This document shows positions 63,257 through 64,000 of a DNA stretch of 64,000 nt, in pieces. The stretch is taken from positions 62,001 to 126,000 of the forward strand of contig NZ_QXGS01000005.1 of assembly GCF_003604215.1 (NCBI RefSeq), in the 5' to 3' direction. Position 1 is the stretch's first letter; every line of letters begins with the position of its first letter. The notes beneath the pieces are model-generated. The model did no database searches, was not told where the DNA came from, and saw only the letters and a list, made by a program, of their open reading frames with translations. The DNA comes from Teichococcus vastitatis. Its GTDB lineage: Bacteria > Pseudomonadota > Alphaproteobacteria > Acetobacterales > Acetobacteraceae. A program made the position numbers and the translations under genes.

Positions 63257-64000
63257 TTGCGTTCAGCGGTTGGATCAGCAGCAGCACCGGTCGTCGCGCC
63301 CGGCCGCGACACTGCGCTCGATGTGTGGCGCGGCGTGGCGTTGATCACCATTTTCATCAACCACGTCTCGGGAAACGTGCTGGAGAACCTGACGCACAGG
63401 AATTTCGGCTTCTCTGACGCCGCTGAGCTGTTCGTCTTCTTTGCCGGATATGCCGCCGCCGCGGCGTATTTCAGCCGCTATGTCTGGGGCCAGAAGCTGG
63501 CCATCACCATGAAGGTGACCAGCCGTGCCGTCAGCCTCTACATCACGCATCTAGCGCTGGTGGTTCTGGGCGGCGCGGTGTTCTCGATGGGCGTGATCCG
63601 CACTGGCGACCTTGGCCTCTTCTCGGTGATCGCGCTGGAGCCGCTGATGATGGACCCGGCGGAGGCGCTGGTCTCGGCCGCCACGCTGCGCTACCAGCCC
63701 GGCTTCCTCAACATCCTGCCGCTGTATTTCGTGCTGATCGGCGCGCTGCCGCTGCTGCTCGCCCTCGCGGCGCGCAACATGGCGTTGGCCGTGGGTCTCT
63801 CCGGCTCGGTCTATCTGGCGGCCGGGCTGACCGGGCTCAACTTCCAGACCTTTCCGCTGCCAGGCGGATGGTTCTTCAATCCCCTGTCATGGCAATTCCT
63901 GTTCGTGATCGGCTTCGCCCTGGGCGCGCGGCGCCAGCGTGCCGGACAGGCCATTCCCTATCGCCGCGGCGCCTGGTGGGCGGCCGTGGCCTATCTGGCA
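63257..64000 (+). CDS. OpgC-like membrane acyltransferase, partial (continues to the right)
   Basis: The open frame runs off the window. It begins with a short leader and GRDTALDVWRGVALITIFINH, then HRNFGFSDAAELFVFFAGYAAA, and shows at least five membrane helices in 248 residues. These are features of the OpgC family, which succinylates periplasmic glucans in characterised members. A TTG at 63257 with GGAAAG upstream is the best start, with a GTG at 63197 as alternative. It is 75 bases after the transglutaminase gene and may share its transcript. Confidence 0.8.
   Translation, partial: MRSAVGSAAAPVVAPGRDTALDVWRGVALITIFINHVSGNVLENLTHRNFGFSDAAELFVFFAGYAAAAAYFSRYVWGQKLAITMKVTSRAVSLYITHLALVVLGGAVFSMGVIRTGDLGLFSVIALEPLMMDPAEALVSAATLRYQPGFLNILPLYFVLIGALPLLLALAARNMALAVGLSGSVYLAAGLTGLNFQTFPLPGGWFFNPLSWQFLFVIGFALGARRQRAGQAIPYRRGAWWAAVAYLA

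Overview
The window is high-GC DNA from an alphaproteobacterium, probably of the Acetobacteraceae (Roseomonas-like). The evidence is the lon-hupB-tRNA-Val-nuoABCDEFG gene order, an unfused nuoC/nuoD pair, hisZ coupled to purA, and the overall family content. The genus is inferred, because no rRNA gene is present. I see no insertion sequence, prophage or CRISPR array. Four tRNA genes are present: Asp-GTC, Val-TAC, Leu-TAG and Glu-CTC.

Region by region. 1-6391 (minus): nuoABCDEF and the start of nuoG, the peripheral arm of respiratory complex I. 6621-14147 (minus): two tRNAs, hupB, and the proteostasis block tig-clpP-clpX-lon; trigger factor carries an unusual inserted domain. 14320-25127: an aminotransferase, then a GH15 glucosidase, a GFOR-like oxidoreductase and a large pyruvate-dehydrogenase-E1-like enzyme on the minus strand, an EAL phosphodiesterase, malonyl-CoA decarboxylase, and the bifunctional NAD(P)HX repair enzyme. 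25320-39230 (plus): an almost unbroken run of ABC ATPase/permease, TRAP transporter (DctPQM), beta-ketoadipate enzymes (PcaD-PcaC fusion, PcaB), two paralogous lipoproteins, then a DNA-repair operon (Lhr-type helicase, PdeM, photolyase, phosphoesterase). 39639-46673: lactate-type dehydrogenase, an SDR with a secreted DUF6134-like protein, SixA, a CHAD protein, a nuclease and citrate synthase. 46758-49528: an AT-richer accessory patch with two poorly known convergent genes, ending at tRNA-Glu. 49630-55537: a small membrane protein, RluD, RpoH, an RTX protein, PurA and HisZ. 55693-64000: a lipoprotein and a transglutaminase/amidoligase/ATP-grasp/alpha-E locus, followed by an OpgC-like membrane acyltransferase that runs off the window.

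Most of the window is central metabolism and housekeeping. The places I would look at again are: (1) the roughly 150-residue beta-rich insertion inside the FKBP domain of trigger factor, which resembles a carbohydrate-binding jelly roll; (2) the transglutaminase-amidoligase-ATP-grasp cluster, a recurrent cassette without an established function; (3) a G8 tract in an 11-codon mini-ORF coupled to pcaDC that would join pcaB in frame if one G were lost; (4) an SDR lacking its catalytic tyrosine; and (5) the orphan gene pair at 46971-48788.
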